In this document: positions 1-8,379 of the stretch, one piece after another
How positions within the stretch are numbered: position 1 is the first letter of the stretch
How the letters are laid out: each line of letters starts with the position of its first letter
Assembly: GCF_047200635.1 (NCBI RefSeq)
Contig: NZ_JBJZOI010000017.1
Span: 1 to 64,000, forward strand
Direction: 5' to 3'
Source of the DNA: Saccharopolyspora_C sp047200635
Lineage (GTDB): Bacteria; Actinomycetota; Actinomycetes; Mycobacteriales; Pseudonocardiaceae
DNA length: 64,000 nucleotides
The notes under the pieces: model-generated
What the model was told of the DNA's origin: nothing
The model's database searches: none
The model's input: the letters and a program-made list of their open reading frames with translations, nothing else
Made by a program: the position numbers and the translations under genes

Positions 1-163
1 TGCACCGGCAGCTGGAAGCCCCTGGCCGGCCGATCAGCTGAGCCGGCGGACCCGCGCGCCACTCCCCTGAACGCTGGACACATGTTCATTTCAATAACAG
101 CTTGAGAGTCAATCGTTCATTGTCGCGCTCCTGAAACGGTCGTTTGACTGATACGCTGCCGAG
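1..163. other. Upstream region of ilvD
   Basis: No complete gene is seen. A plus-strand frame ending at a TGA at 39-41 could be the last dozen codons of an upstream gene, but it is too short to judge. The stretch 75-120 is AT-richer than its surroundings and probably holds the ilvD promoter. A TACGCT hexamer at 152-157 lies about 7 bases before the ilvD ATG. Together with the lack of a convincing Shine-Dalgarno sequence, this would fit a leaderless transcript, but I see no matching -35 element. Confidence 0.3.
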
Positions 164-2032
164 ATGGGAACACTTCGATCAGCGACGATCACCGGTGTCC
201 GATCCATGTCCGGAGCGCGATCCCTGCTGATGGCGGCCGGGGTGAAGCGGCGTGATCTCGGCAAGCCGATCGTGGCTGTCGCCAACAGCTACACGCAGTT
301 CGTGCCGGGGCACGTGCACCTGAACCAGGTGGCCGAGATCGTCGCCGAGGCGGTGGTCGCCCACGGCGGCGTGCCGCGGGAGTTCAGCACGATCGCCGTC
401 GACGACGGCATCGCCAACGGCCATCTGGGGATGCTGTACTCCCTGCCGAGCCGCGAGCTGATCGCGGACTCCGTCGAGTACATGACGAACGCCCACTGCG
501 CCGACGCGCTGGTGTGCATCTCCAACTGCGACAAGATCACGCCGGGCATGTTGATGGCGGCCCTGCGGCTCAACATCCCCACCGCGTTCGTCTCCGGCGG
601 GCCGATGGAAGCCGGTCGCCCCCCGGCCGCGATCCCGGAGCGGTTGCGCACCCAGGACCTGGACCTGGTCAGCGCGTTCTCCGCATCAGCCGACCAGCAG
701 CTCTCCGACGACGAGCTCGCCGCCGTTGAGGACAGCGCGTGCCCCACCTGCGGTTCGTGCTCGGGCATGTTCACGGCGAACTCGATGAACTGCCTGGTCG
801 AGGCGATGGGCCTGGGCCTGCCGGGCAACGGGACGCTCCTGGCCACGCACGCCGACCGGCGCGCCCTCTACGCCGATGCCGGCCGCACCGCGATGGAACT
901 GGTCCGCCGCTTCTACGACCACGACGACGAGACCGCGCTGCCTCGCGCGATCGCGTCCGAAGCGGGCTTCCGCAACGCGATGGCCCTCGACCTCGCGATG
1001 GGCGGATCCACCAACACGATCCTGCACATCCTGGCCGCTGCCCGCGAAGGCGGGGTCGACTTCGCGCTGCGGGACATCGACGAGCTGTCGCGCTCGGTGC
1101 CCAACCTCTGCAAGGTCGCGCCGAGCAGTCGCTACCACGTGGAGGACGTGCACCGGGCGGGAGGAATCCAGGCCCTCCTCGCCGAGCTGGACGCGGCCGG
1201 GCTGATCGACCGGTCGCTCCCGACCATCAGCGGCGCCACCACGGGTGAGCAGCTCGACGCCTGGAACATCCGCTCGCCCGCGGTCGCGCCGGAGAAGCTC
1301 CAGTTCTTCCGCGCCGCGCCGGGCGGAGTGCGCACCATCGCCCCGTTCAGCTCGACGAAGCGGTACGCGGAGCTCGACACCGACCGGGAAGCGGGCTGCA
1401 TCCGCTCGCGAGAGCACGCCTACTCGGCCGATGGCGGGCTGGCGGTGCTGTTCGGGAACCTGGCTCTCGACGGCTGCGTGGTCAAGACCGCTGGCGTCGC
1501 GGCCTCGATGATGCGGTTCACCGGCCCGGCGAAGGTGTTCGAGAGCCAGGAGGAGTGCGCCGCGGGCATCCTCGGCGACGAGGTCGCGCCCGGTGACGTC
1601 ATCGTGGTCCGCTACGAGGGACCACGAGGCGGCCCCGGGATGCAGGAGATGTTGCAGCCCACGTCGTTCCTCAAGGGCCGCGGCCTGGACACCGCCTGCG
1701 CCTTGATCACCGACGGCCGGTTCTCCGGAGGCTCCGCCGGGCTCTCGATCGGCCACGTGTCCCCGGAAGCGGCCGCGGGCGGGACGATCGGCCTGGTTCG
1801 CGACGGTGACCTGATCACCATCGACATCCCGGGCCGCTCGGTCTCGGTCGACGTGCCCGACGCCGAGCTCCTCCGCCGGCGCGCTGAAGTGCGCGAGCGA
1901 CTCGGAGGTTTCCGCCCGGCCGAGCGGGTCCGCCCCGTCAGCGAAGCGCTGCGCGTGTACGCCGCGCTCGCGACCTCGGCCTCAACCGGTGCGATGCGGG
2001 ACCTGGACGCGGCGTTCACCGACCGCCCGTGA
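164..2032 (+). CDS. ilvD: Dihydroxy-acid dehydratase
   Basis: Catalyses dehydration of 2,3-dihydroxy-3-methylvalerate and -isovalerate to the 2-oxo acids, the third common step of isoleucine and valine synthesis, in the cytosol. The 622-residue length and full-length family conservation are clear, including the N-terminal SMSGARSLLMAAGV block, the SNCDKITPGML segment whose Cys is an iron-sulfur cluster ligand, the ACPTCGSCSGMF segment with further cluster cysteines, the MGGSTNT block and the GRFSGG block near the C-terminus. The start is the first ATG; it has no good ribosome site. It stands alone here, followed by a hairpin. A housekeeping gene; the assignment is secure. Confidence 0.96.
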   Translation: MGTLRSATITGVRSMSGARSLLMAAGVKRRDLGKPIVAVANSYTQFVPGHVHLNQVAEIVAEAVVAHGGVPREFSTIAVDDGIANGHLGMLYSLPSRELIADSVEYMTNAHCADALVCISNCDKITPGMLMAALRLNIPTAFVSGGPMEAGRPPAAIPERLRTQDLDLVSAFSASADQQLSDDELAAVEDSACPTCGSCSGMFTANSMNCLVEAMGLGLPGNGTLLATHADRRALYADAGRTAMELVRRFYDHDDETALPRAIASEAGFRNAMALDLAMGGSTNTILHILAAAREGGVDFALRDIDELSRSVPNLCKVAPSSRYHVEDVHRAGGIQALLAELDAAGLIDRSLPTISGATTGEQLDAWNIRSPAVAPEKLQFFRAAPGGVRTIAPFSSTKRYAELDTDREAGCIRSREHAYSADGGLAVLFGNLALDGCVVKTAGVAASMMRFTGPAKVFESQEECAAGILGDEVAPGDVIVVRYEGPRGGPGMQEMLQPTSFLKGRGLDTACALITDGRFSGGSAGLSIGHVSPEAAAGGTIGLVRDGDLITIDIPGRSVSVDVPDAELLRRRAEVRERLGGFRPAERVRPVSEALRVYAALATSASTGAMRDLDAAFTDRP

Positions 2033-2063
2033 GGTCCGCTCCCCCGGGCCGCCCGAACCCGGC

Positions 2064-2088
2064 GGTGCGGTGAGCTGGTCACCGCACC
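2064..2088 (+). terminator. Hairpin after ilvD
   Basis: A perfect 10-bp inverted repeat (GGTGCGGTGA, 5-base loop, TCACCGCACC) begins 31 bases after the ilvD stop. No U-tract follows, which is normal for terminators in high-GC actinomycetes. Confidence 0.6.
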
Positions 2089-2478
2089 GGCCGGTGGCGG
2101 GTGCTCCGCGACCGGCAGTCCCTCGACGACGTCGCCGAGTTCCCCCGGACAGCCCGGTGCCCGCCCGCGCCCGGCCGCGGAAGAAGCGCCGCAGCCGACG
2201 TCGCTGACCTGCCGCGCGAGATCGGCGCCGCCGGGCCGGACGTGCTCGACACCGCCGGTGGTGCTCGTCGACGGCGCCGCCCACCGGACGACGGTCCGCG
2301 ACGACCCCGCCTGCGCCGCCCGCTCCCGCGCGGCAGCGGGCGCCCTCCCCGACGTCGCCGCTCGCTGAGATTCCGCCCGCGAGCTGGTGGCGCCCAGCAG
2401 GTCGGCTCGCGGTCAGCGACAGCACTCGCCGCGAAGACCACCTGGACCCGCCGGAATCCCGGCGTTCATGCTGGGCGG
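2089..2478. other. Intergenic stretch without a supported gene
   Basis: About 390 bases of GC-rich sequence. Open frames exist on both strands, including an in-frame upstream extension of the next gene, but they are Arg/Pro/Gly-rich translations without recognisable domains. I see no gene here. It should contain the promoter of the exporter gene that starts at 2479. Confidence 0.4.
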
Positions 2479-3414
2479 ATGGCGACCGACACGACCTCCG
2501 GCACGATGCTGCCCGTTCCGGGACGCGGGCGCCGAGAGGCAGTGCTGCTCGTGCTCGCCGGGGCCGGATGCCTGTCCGCATCGGCCGTGCTGGTGAAGGT
2601 GGCGGCGGTTGATCCGGCGACGTCGGCGTTCCTGCGCTGCGCCATCGCGGTCCTGGTGCTGACGCCCCTGGCGTGGCGGGAACACCGGAGGCGCGGTGCC
2701 CTGTCCCAGCGCGGGGTCGTGGTCGCGCTCGTCGCCGGTGCGGCGCTGGGGATCGACTACATGATGTGGACGCGCAGCATCTTCGACGTGGGCGCTGGGA
2801 TCTCCACGGTGCTGATCAACGTGCAGGTCGTGGTGCTCCCGACCTTGGTCCTGCTCATCGACCGGGAACGACCGAGCAGGCGGTTCGTGCTGGCCTGCCC
2901 CGTGATGCTCGCCGGGATCGTGCTCATCAGCGGCGTGCTCGAAAGCGGAACCGCTTCCCCGAACGCGCTGCGCGGAACCGCGTTCGGCGTCCTGGCCGGT
3001 GTCGCGTACGCGCTCTACCTGTACCTGACACGACGACAGGGCCGCGCTGAACCCGGCCCGGCCGTGGTCCCGCTGGCCTTCGCCACGGCGAGCGCGGCGG
3101 TCACCTCGGCCGCGCTCTCCCCGCTCAGCGGCGGAATCCACCTCGGGTCCATCCCGCTCACCTCGTGGCTGGCGCTGATCGGCCTCGCCCTGCTGGGCCA
3201 GGTGCTCTCCTGGCTGCTCATCAACTCCGGCTCCCCGCACCTGCCCGCGAACCAGACCGCGGCGCTGCTGCTGACCCAGCCGGTCGTGGCCGTGCTCCTG
3301 AGCCTTGTCGTCCTCGCCGAGGTGCCCTCCGCCCCGGAGGTCTGCGGCATGGGGCTCGTGCTCGCGTCGGTCGCGGTGGCCAACCGGGTCTCGCTGAAGC
3401 CCCGCGAATCCTGA
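2479..3414 (+). CDS. EamA/DMT-family transporter
   Basis: Integral membrane protein of about 311 residues in the drug/metabolite transporter superfamily (EamA, RhaT-like), usually exporters of amino acids or small metabolites; the substrate cannot be told. The translation shows around ten hydrophobic helices in two homologous halves, starting with a VLLVLAGAGCLSASAVLV helix. A small residue-rich end of the second repeat (NQTAALLLTQPVVAVLLSLV) is typical of the family. I chose the ATG at 2479 because the open frame upstream to 2101 is basic and low-complexity and would add about 126 residues not seen in the family. It stands alone with no operon partner. Confidence 0.8.
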   Translation: MATDTTSGTMLPVPGRGRREAVLLVLAGAGCLSASAVLVKVAAVDPATSAFLRCAIAVLVLTPLAWREHRRRGALSQRGVVVALVAGAALGIDYMMWTRSIFDVGAGISTVLINVQVVVLPTLVLLIDRERPSRRFVLACPVMLAGIVLISGVLESGTASPNALRGTAFGVLAGVAYALYLYLTRRQGRAEPGPAVVPLAFATASAAVTSAALSPLSGGIHLGSIPLTSWLALIGLALLGQVLSWLLINSGSPHLPANQTAALLLTQPVVAVLLSLVVLAEVPSAPEVCGMGLVLASVAVANRVSLKPRES

Positions 3415-3880
3415 TCCCCGCGTGCGCGGGTCCGACGTCGCGGTCTCCCCCGGAGATCACGATCTCGCGGCCCCGCGCACCCCCGGGTGGACCTCGGCGA
3501 GCGGGAGTGGGCGCGGGCGACCGCGGCGAAGTCGCCGAACCGGCCCGGGCCGTGAGCCCGCACCTCCTGGGCCGACGCCGACACCGGCGTCAGCTCTTCG
3601 GCGTCGGCCCCGAACGCCACCCGGGTCCGCTCCGCGACGAAAAACCTGCACCGGCGAATGTAGACATGTCGTCCGGTCGACGTTAGGATTGCTGCAACAG
3701 CACGGGACGTCACCGCAGCGCCATCATCGAAGAATCGGCGAAGTGAGCGCAACGATCAGCCCCGGGCCGGGCAAGCAGGGTGGCCCCCCGGGGAGCAAGG
3801 AAAGAGCATCCGCAGGCGAGCGTGAAGGGAGGCGTCGTATCGCAGGACCCGGCGTCGCGTCATCCTCTGGTTCGTGGTGG

Positions 3881-3901
3881 ATGAGCGGCAGTGGTAACTG
3901 A
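3881..3901 (+). CDS. Possible six-residue leader peptide (MSGSGN)
   Basis: A short ORF, Met-Ser-Gly-Ser-Gly-Asn-stop, ends 17 bases before the left arm of the hairpin at 3919-3951. The spacing would let a ribosome on the leader affect folding of the hairpin. No strong Shine-Dalgarno is visible (GTGGTGG lies just upstream). Speculative: such short ORFs occur by chance. Confidence 0.25.
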   Translation: MSGSGN

Positions 3902-3918
3902 CAGAACTATCTCCCTCC

Positions 3919-3951
3919 GGCCCCCGGTGCACCGCGCGTGCGCCGGGGGCC
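3919..3951 (+). terminator. Attenuator-like hairpin upstream of MerR
   Basis: A perfect 9-bp stem (GGCCCCCGG at 3919-3927 with CCGGGGGCC at 3943-3951) encloses a 15-base loop and lies 26 bases before the chosen MerR start. It may be a terminator or attenuator in the leader. No U-tract follows. Confidence 0.45.
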
Positions 3952-3977
3952 TCGTTCGGGAGGGGACGGGAGAACGA

Positions 3978-4289
3978 GTGGACGAAGGTCGGACCGAGAT
4001 CGAGGAGAAGTTCGACGACGCCGACTACCCGGCTTACACCATGGGCCGAGCCGCGGAGATGCTGGGAGTCACCCAGCCGTTCCTGCGGTCGCTGGAGGAG
4101 TCGGGATCGCTGGTGCCCGCACGCTCCGGTGGCGGCCACCGCAGGTACTCGCGAGCTCAGCTGCGGCGGGCCGCGCGGGTCCGGGAGCTGGTCGACCAGG
4201 GGATGCCGGTGTGGGGAGCCTGCCGCATCATCGCCCTGGAGGACGAGCTGGCGGAAGTGACCGCCGAGTCCGCCGACGATCGGGACTGA
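3978..4289 (+). CDS. Small MerR-family transcriptional regulator
   Basis: About 103 residues with a MerR-type winged helix-turn-helix. The block from MGRAAEMLGVTQPFLRSLEE to GGGHRRYSRAQL holds the HTH and the wing, and a short helix (VRELVDQGMPVWGACRII) follows. There is no long dimerisation coiled coil and no effector domain, so it resembles the minimal BldC-like or helper MerR proteins common in actinobacteria. I chose GTG 3978, preceded by GGGAG, over an in-frame GTG at 3891, because the extra 29 residues would be translated through the hairpin and look non-coding. Target genes are unknown; the long structured leader suggests post-initiation control. Confidence 0.75.
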   Translation: MDEGRTEIEEKFDDADYPAYTMGRAAEMLGVTQPFLRSLEESGSLVPARSGGGHRRYSRAQLRRAARVRELVDQGMPVWGACRIIALEDELAEVTAESADDRD

Positions 4290-4392
4290 GCGCCCGCCGG
4301 AGCGACAGCGACCGCGCGGCACGGAGCGGGCCGGGTCGCGGGACCGCCCCGCCCCCGCCGCGTGCGGACGCACCACCGGACGTCGATTCCCT

Positions 4393-4632
4393 TCAGGTGC
4401 GACGAGGCGGGCGGATCGCTCGCGGTGTGCGGACTCGCTGCCGCCGCGGGCGGAGAGCCGGGCGGGCCTCGCGGGCGGTGGCGACGAGGGTCGAGGCGGC
4501 CACGGCGTTGCGGACGATGTCGAGCAGGGACACGCCGCTGACGCGCGCGCCGATCGCGATGATCATCGGCCCGGAGACGTCGGTGACGGAGCGCGAGGCC
4601 TCCGCGTTGAGGATCCCCCCGCGGTCGGTCAT
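4393..4632 (-). CDS. Small hypothetical protein coupled to the arabinosyltransferase
   Basis: A 79-codon ORF whose ATG overlaps the stop of the arabinosyltransferase gene (ATGA). The first 58 codons all end in G or C, much stronger coding bias than chance even at this GC content. The protein has an acidic-polar N-terminus, one apolar stretch (PMIIAIGARVSGVSLLDIV), and a basic Arg/Pro tail. I do not recognise a family. It may be a small partner of the membrane glycosyltransferase or the remnant of a longer gene. The coupling and codon bias support translation; function is unknown. Confidence 0.5.
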   Translation of the reverse strand: MTDRGGILNAEASRSVTDVSGPMIIAIGARVSGVSLLDIVRNAVAASTLVATAREARPALRPRRQRVRTPRAIRPPRRT

Positions 4633-7600
4633 CTGGTGCTGAGCGGTCCGGTGATGGTGAATCCCTCGCCCTGCCAGCCCCAGCGGGTCTCCCGGGTGGT
4701 GCGGGTGTCGTAGGCGTCGCGGGCGATCGGGTAGGTGATCGTGCTGACCTGCCCCCAGTCCGCGTAGCGCGGATCGCGTTCCCCGCGCAGCTCGGTCGGG
4801 ATCGGGGTCCGGCGGCCGACCTCGTCCACTCCGGCGAAGCTGCCACCGATGTCCCGGTTGTAGGCCGCCGTCCCGTCGAAGCCGAGCGACGCCGGGGGGT
4901 TCAGCAGCGCGGTCGGCGCCTCGGCGAGCCCGCCACCGACCCGCGGCACGTCGCGCAGGCACGGCGCCACCCAGGTCATCGACCAGTCCACGTAGACGTC
5001 CTGCCGCCCGTCGAGGAAGGCTCGCAGCGGAACCACGTCCAGCAGCCGCGGCCCGGTCACCGCGAGCCAGCCGGCCTCGTCGCCCGTCGCGTCCTCGGCG
5101 ACGACGCGGACGCGGTCGGCGTCGGGCGGGACCTGGTCGGCGATGAGCGTCCGCCAGCCGGGACGCACCTGCGGGCGCTGCTCGATCTGCCGGTCGGCCG
5201 GGTAGATCGGGCGCTTGTCCCGCTCATCGCCGGAATCGTCGAGCACTCGGGTGCCGAGCGGCCTGGGCGGCCCGTCCGCGGTGGACCGGGCGAACTCGAG
5301 CGCCAGCCGGTTGCCGTCCCCGGTGCGTCCGGCGGCCGACACGGCGATCCGCTGGTCCGGCCCGATCCGCGGGGCGGCGAACCACCCGCTGCGCAGCGAG
5401 CCGGTGGCGATCGGACCACCGGCCAGGCTCCCCCACCGCTGCGGCCCGGAACCCGCGGGCGCGGGGCTCGCGCCGCCCCCGTCGGTGAAGCCGGTGAGCT
5501 CGTCGACGCCCTCCGCGCGCGCCAGCACCCCGTCCGGGGCGTCGGCGTTGATCACGACGTCGTCGATGATGCCGCAGCCAGTCCCGGACAACTCGTCCAC
5601 CAGCTGCCCACCGACCGAGTAACCGCCCGCCCGCGCGATCGGGGCCGCCGCGAACGAGACCAGCAGGACCAGCACGCCGGCCCCGACGGCCGCGGTGGCC
5701 ACCACCGCGGGCATCCGGGCGAGCATCCGCCGGGCCCCGGCCCGGCCGCCGAAGCGCGGCAGCAGCGCGCCGCCGAGCAGCGCGGCGACGAGCAGCACCC
5801 ACGGGAGGGGGCCGTTCAACGGCCACAGCGGCAGCTCGTCGCGCGGGACCCCGAAGTGCGAGTGCAGGAAGTAGGTGTTCGTGCCGGAGAACGCCAGGCA
5901 CGCGGCCGCGATCGCGGCGACGGTGCCGATACCACCGACGAGCAGCACCTCCCGGCGCGCGGCCCACTCCCGCGCGCACGTGCCGAGCAGCACGATCGCG
6001 GCGGTGAGCGCCACCGCGCCGAACCCGGCGAGGGCGCCGAAGTAGTGCGTCCACTTCGACGGCGTCAACCACAGCAGCGCAAGCCCGATTCCCAGGCAGC
6101 CCAGCGGCAGCGGCACCAGCCGCATCCCGGGCAGCCGACGGGCTCCGCGCACCACCAGCAACGTGGCGCACGCCGCCACCGCGAACGTGAGCAGCACCGG
6201 AAGACGTCGCGCCAGACCGCCCTGGTAGTCGCCGAAACCCAGGAGGTACTGGTAGCGGCGGATCTCCTGGAACCAACCGACGTTCGGCCCGTAGAACCGA
6301 TGCAGCGCGGTGGCCTGCTGCGCACCGAACCACGACTGGTCCGCGAACATGGCCACCAGCGCCGCGGAGGCCAGGCAGGCGCCCAACGCGCACCAGCCCC
6401 ACGGCGGCTCGTCCCGCGCCCGCAGTCCGCGCAGGACGCGCGGCGCCAGCAGCAGCACCGGCGCCGCCGCGGTCACGCCCACCGGGTTGACGGCCACGGT
6501 GAGCCCCCCGGCCAGCGCACCGATCCCGAGCAGCAGGACGCTCGCCCCGCCTGGCCCCGAGGTGGCGCGCAGCACGCAGGTGAGCACCGCGGTGGTGCCG
6601 AGCGCGATGAACGGTTCCGGGCGCACGCCGAGGTCGAACGGCAGCCACCACACGAGCAGCGCCCCGGCCAGCAGCGCCCTGGTGCCGAGACGGCGCGCGT
6701 GCTCGGGCAGCACCACGGGGAGGACACCGCGGCTGAGCAGCAGCCAGGTGAGCAGTCCGGCGACCACGCTCGGCACCCGCAGCAGCAGCGGCGAGGCGTG
6801 CAGCGCCACCAGCGGGCTGAGCAGGTTCAGCACCAGGGTGAACGGCGCTTCCGAGGAGTTCTCCCAGCGGTAGTAGTTGGTGAAGTCGCCGGTGCGCAGC
6901 GCGTTGCGGACGATGCCCTCGGTGAACGAGTCGTCCGGGCTCAGCGGGCCGAGCACGAGCCAGGCCGCGAAGATCACGAGAACGCCGAGGTCGACGAGCA
7001 GGGTCGAGCGGGCCGCGCGGCGGGCGTTCCCGGCGCGGGCGGGATCCGGACCGGAATCCGGGCGCTCGGGCCCGTCCCGGTCGGCGTCGAGGTGCCGCGC
7101 GGTGGTCCTGCCCGAAGTGGAGCACTCATCGCCGGGCTCGTCGGCTCCGCCCCGCCTCGCATCGGCGGAGCCGCCACCGGAACGCTCCACCGCGCACCGC
7201 CGGCGCCGGTCGCCGATCACGAGCAGCACCAGCGACGAGAGCATCGCGGCGACCGCCACCCCGATCAGCGCGATCTTCCCGGTGCTCGGCGTGCTCTCGA
7301 ACCAGTTCGCGGTCCGCGCGGTCACGCCCATCCCCTCGGCCTCCGCCGGGTTCAGGTCGGTGGTGAAGGCGAACACCTCGCGGACCTGCGCGTCGGGGAG
7401 ATCGATCGTCTCCGCACCGACCCGCAGCGTGCTGCCGCGCGCACCGGCGTCGAGGGACAACCCGCAGCCGCTCGCGGCGACCGGTCCACGGTAGACCTGC
7501 GCACCACCGACGAGCACCGCCACCGAGCCGTCCACCGCGGACATCGCGAAGCCCTCCGCGGGCTTGCCGGGCAGCGCACTGCTGACCAGCGTGGTGGCGC

Positions 7601-7853
7601 CGTCCCGCGCCAACCCGGCCCGCACGGCCTCGCACGGGACCTCGACCCGCACGTGCTCCGGCCGGTAGGGCACGAACAGCGCGGTGGTGGACTCGACGGG
7701 ACGCCCGGCGCGCGGCCAGGTCACGGTGGTGCGCTCGGCGTCGACCGGCGCGAACGGGAGCGCGAGCGCGGCGAGCACGCCGAGGCCCCCGACGAGCAGG
7801 GCGATCTTCGTGAGCGCGGGGACCCGACGCTCCTCTCCCCCGGTGGCGATCAC
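4629..7853 (-). CDS. Arabinosyltransferase (Emb family, GT53)
   Basis: Membrane enzyme that transfers arabinofuranose from decaprenyl-phosphoryl-arabinose onto arabinan of the cell wall. Its 1074 residues match EmbA/B/C size. Visible parts: an N-terminal membrane helix (about 15-35), an extracellular beta-rich domain to about 190, a second helix, a low-complexity charged linker (about 215-280), then a multi-helix GT-C core whose first outer loop carries the catalytic-type PDDSF motif (about 304-308; PDDGY in mycobacteria), and a soluble carbohydrate-binding C-terminal half with a YADWGQV segment near the end. The GTG start has GGAAGGA upstream. It follows a small membrane protein gene on the same strand. 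It implies an arabinogalactan wall. Which Emb paralogue it corresponds to cannot be told. Confidence 0.88.
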   Translation of the reverse strand: MIATGGEERRVPALTKIALLVGGLGVLAALALPFAPVDAERTTVTWPRAGRPVESTTALFVPYRPEHVRVEVPCEAVRAGLARDGATTLVSSALPGKPAEGFAMSAVDGSVAVLVGGAQVYRGPVAASGCGLSLDAGARGSTLRVGAETIDLPDAQVREVFAFTTDLNPAEAEGMGVTARTANWFESTPSTGKIALIGVAVAAMLSSLVLLVIGDRRRRCAVERSGGGSADARRGGADEPGDECSTSGRTTARHLDADRDGPERPDSGPDPARAGNARRAARSTLLVDLGVLVIFAAWLVLGPLSPDDSFTEGIVRNALRTGDFTNYYRWENSSEAPFTLVLNLLSPLVALHASPLLLRVPSVVAGLLTWLLLSRGVLPVVLPEHARRLGTRALLAGALLVWWLPFDLGVRPEPFIALGTTAVLTCVLRATSGPGGASVLLLGIGALAGGLTVAVNPVGVTAAAPVLLLAPRVLRGLRARDEPPWGWCALGACLASAALVAMFADQSWFGAQQATALHRFYGPNVGWFQEIRRYQYLLGFGDYQGGLARRLPVLLTFAVAACATLLVVRGARRLPGMRLVPLPLGCLGIGLALLWLTPSKWTHYFGALAGFGAVALTAAIVLLGTCAREWAARREVLLVGGIGTVAAIAAACLAFSGTNTYFLHSHFGVPRDELPLWPLNGPLPWVLLVAALLGGALLPRFGGRAGARRMLARMPAVVATAAVGAGVLVLLVSFAAAPIARAGGYSVGGQLVDELSGTGCGIIDDVVINADAPDGVLARAEGVDELTGFTDGGGASPAPAGSGPQRWGSLAGGPIATGSLRSGWFAAPRIGPDQRIAVSAAGRTGDGNRLALEFARSTADGPPRPLGTRVLDDSGDERDKRPIYPADRQIEQRPQVRPGWRTLIADQVPPDADRVRVVAEDATGDEAGWLAVTGPRLLDVVPLRAFLDGRQDVYVDWSMTWVAPCLRDVPRVGGGLAEAPTALLNPPASLGFDGTAAYNRDIGGSFAGVDEVGRRTPIPTELRGERDPRYADWGQVSTITYPIARDAYDTRTTRETRWGWQGEGFTITGPLSTR

Positions 7854-7917
7854 GGCGTCCTTCCTGCGAGGTCCTGTGCGTTCGGTGGTTCGGAGCCGCC
7901 GCGGGCCCCGACGGCCC

Positions 7918-8376
7918 TCATCTTCCCGGACACCGCGCCCGCGACAGCAACACCCGCACCACCCACCAGCCGACGCTGAGGCCGAACAGGACCGCCGTCA
8001 CCAGCAACCAGTTGCCCAGGTACGGCTGCTGGTCCTGGCCGGTCGCGGCCGCGTGGTCGGCGGCGCCGAGCCCGAGGATCCCGGGGAAGAACATCAGGAA
8101 CAGCAGTCCGCTGCCCAGCGCGGGGAGCCGCACGTGGTTCACCGCGGCCGGGGACCGGTGGCGGAAGATCCCGGTCAGCGCCCGGTCGCCGAGCGAGTAC
8201 AGCGGCAGCAGCACCGCGTCGTGCGCCACGACGGCGCCGAAGAACCACAGCAGCAGCGCCGGGAGCTCCGGCTGGTCCCGCACGCGCAGGAAGACGTACC
8301 AGGCGAGCGCGAAGCTGCCCAGCAGCACCAGGAACCGGAACGGGTCGGTGCCGAGCAGGCGGGCCGAGCGACGCAC
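7918..8376 (-). CDS. Hypothetical four-helix membrane protein
   Basis: 152 residues, mostly hydrophobic, with about four membrane segments (around residues 15-30, 38-60, 85-105 and 125-145). No catalytic or binding motif is recognisable. The GTG start has a perfect AGGAGGTGA ribosome site that contains the stop codon of the upstream molybdopterin gene, so the two are translationally linked and probably work together, perhaps as a membrane partner of that redox protein. The family function is unknown to me. Confidence 0.7.
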   Translation of the reverse strand: MRRSARLLGTDPFRFLVLLGSFALAWYVFLRVRDQPELPALLLWFFGAVVAHDAVLLPLYSLGDRALTGIFRHRSPAAVNHVRLPALGSGLLFLMFFPGILGLGAADHAAATGQDQQPYLGNWLLVTAVLFGLSVGWWVVRVLLSRARCPGR

Positions 8377-8379
8377 GGT

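Larger units (their letters stand above)
3415..3977 (+). promoter_or_regulatory. Long leader and promoter region of the MerR gene
   Basis: No protein gene is supported in this 560-base stretch. A plausible sigma-70 type promoter is TAGACA at 3661-3666, a 17-base spacer and TAGGAT at 3684-3689. Transcription from it would give a leader of about 280 bases before the MerR start, containing a six-codon ORF (ATG at 3881, stop at 3899-3901) and a strong hairpin at 3919-3951. A regulatory leader is inferred from this arrangement. Confidence 0.45.

Noticed and set aside
2101..2478. In-frame upstream extension of the EamA exporter
   Set aside because: The added 126 residues are basic and low-complexity, and the family starts at the ATG at 2479.
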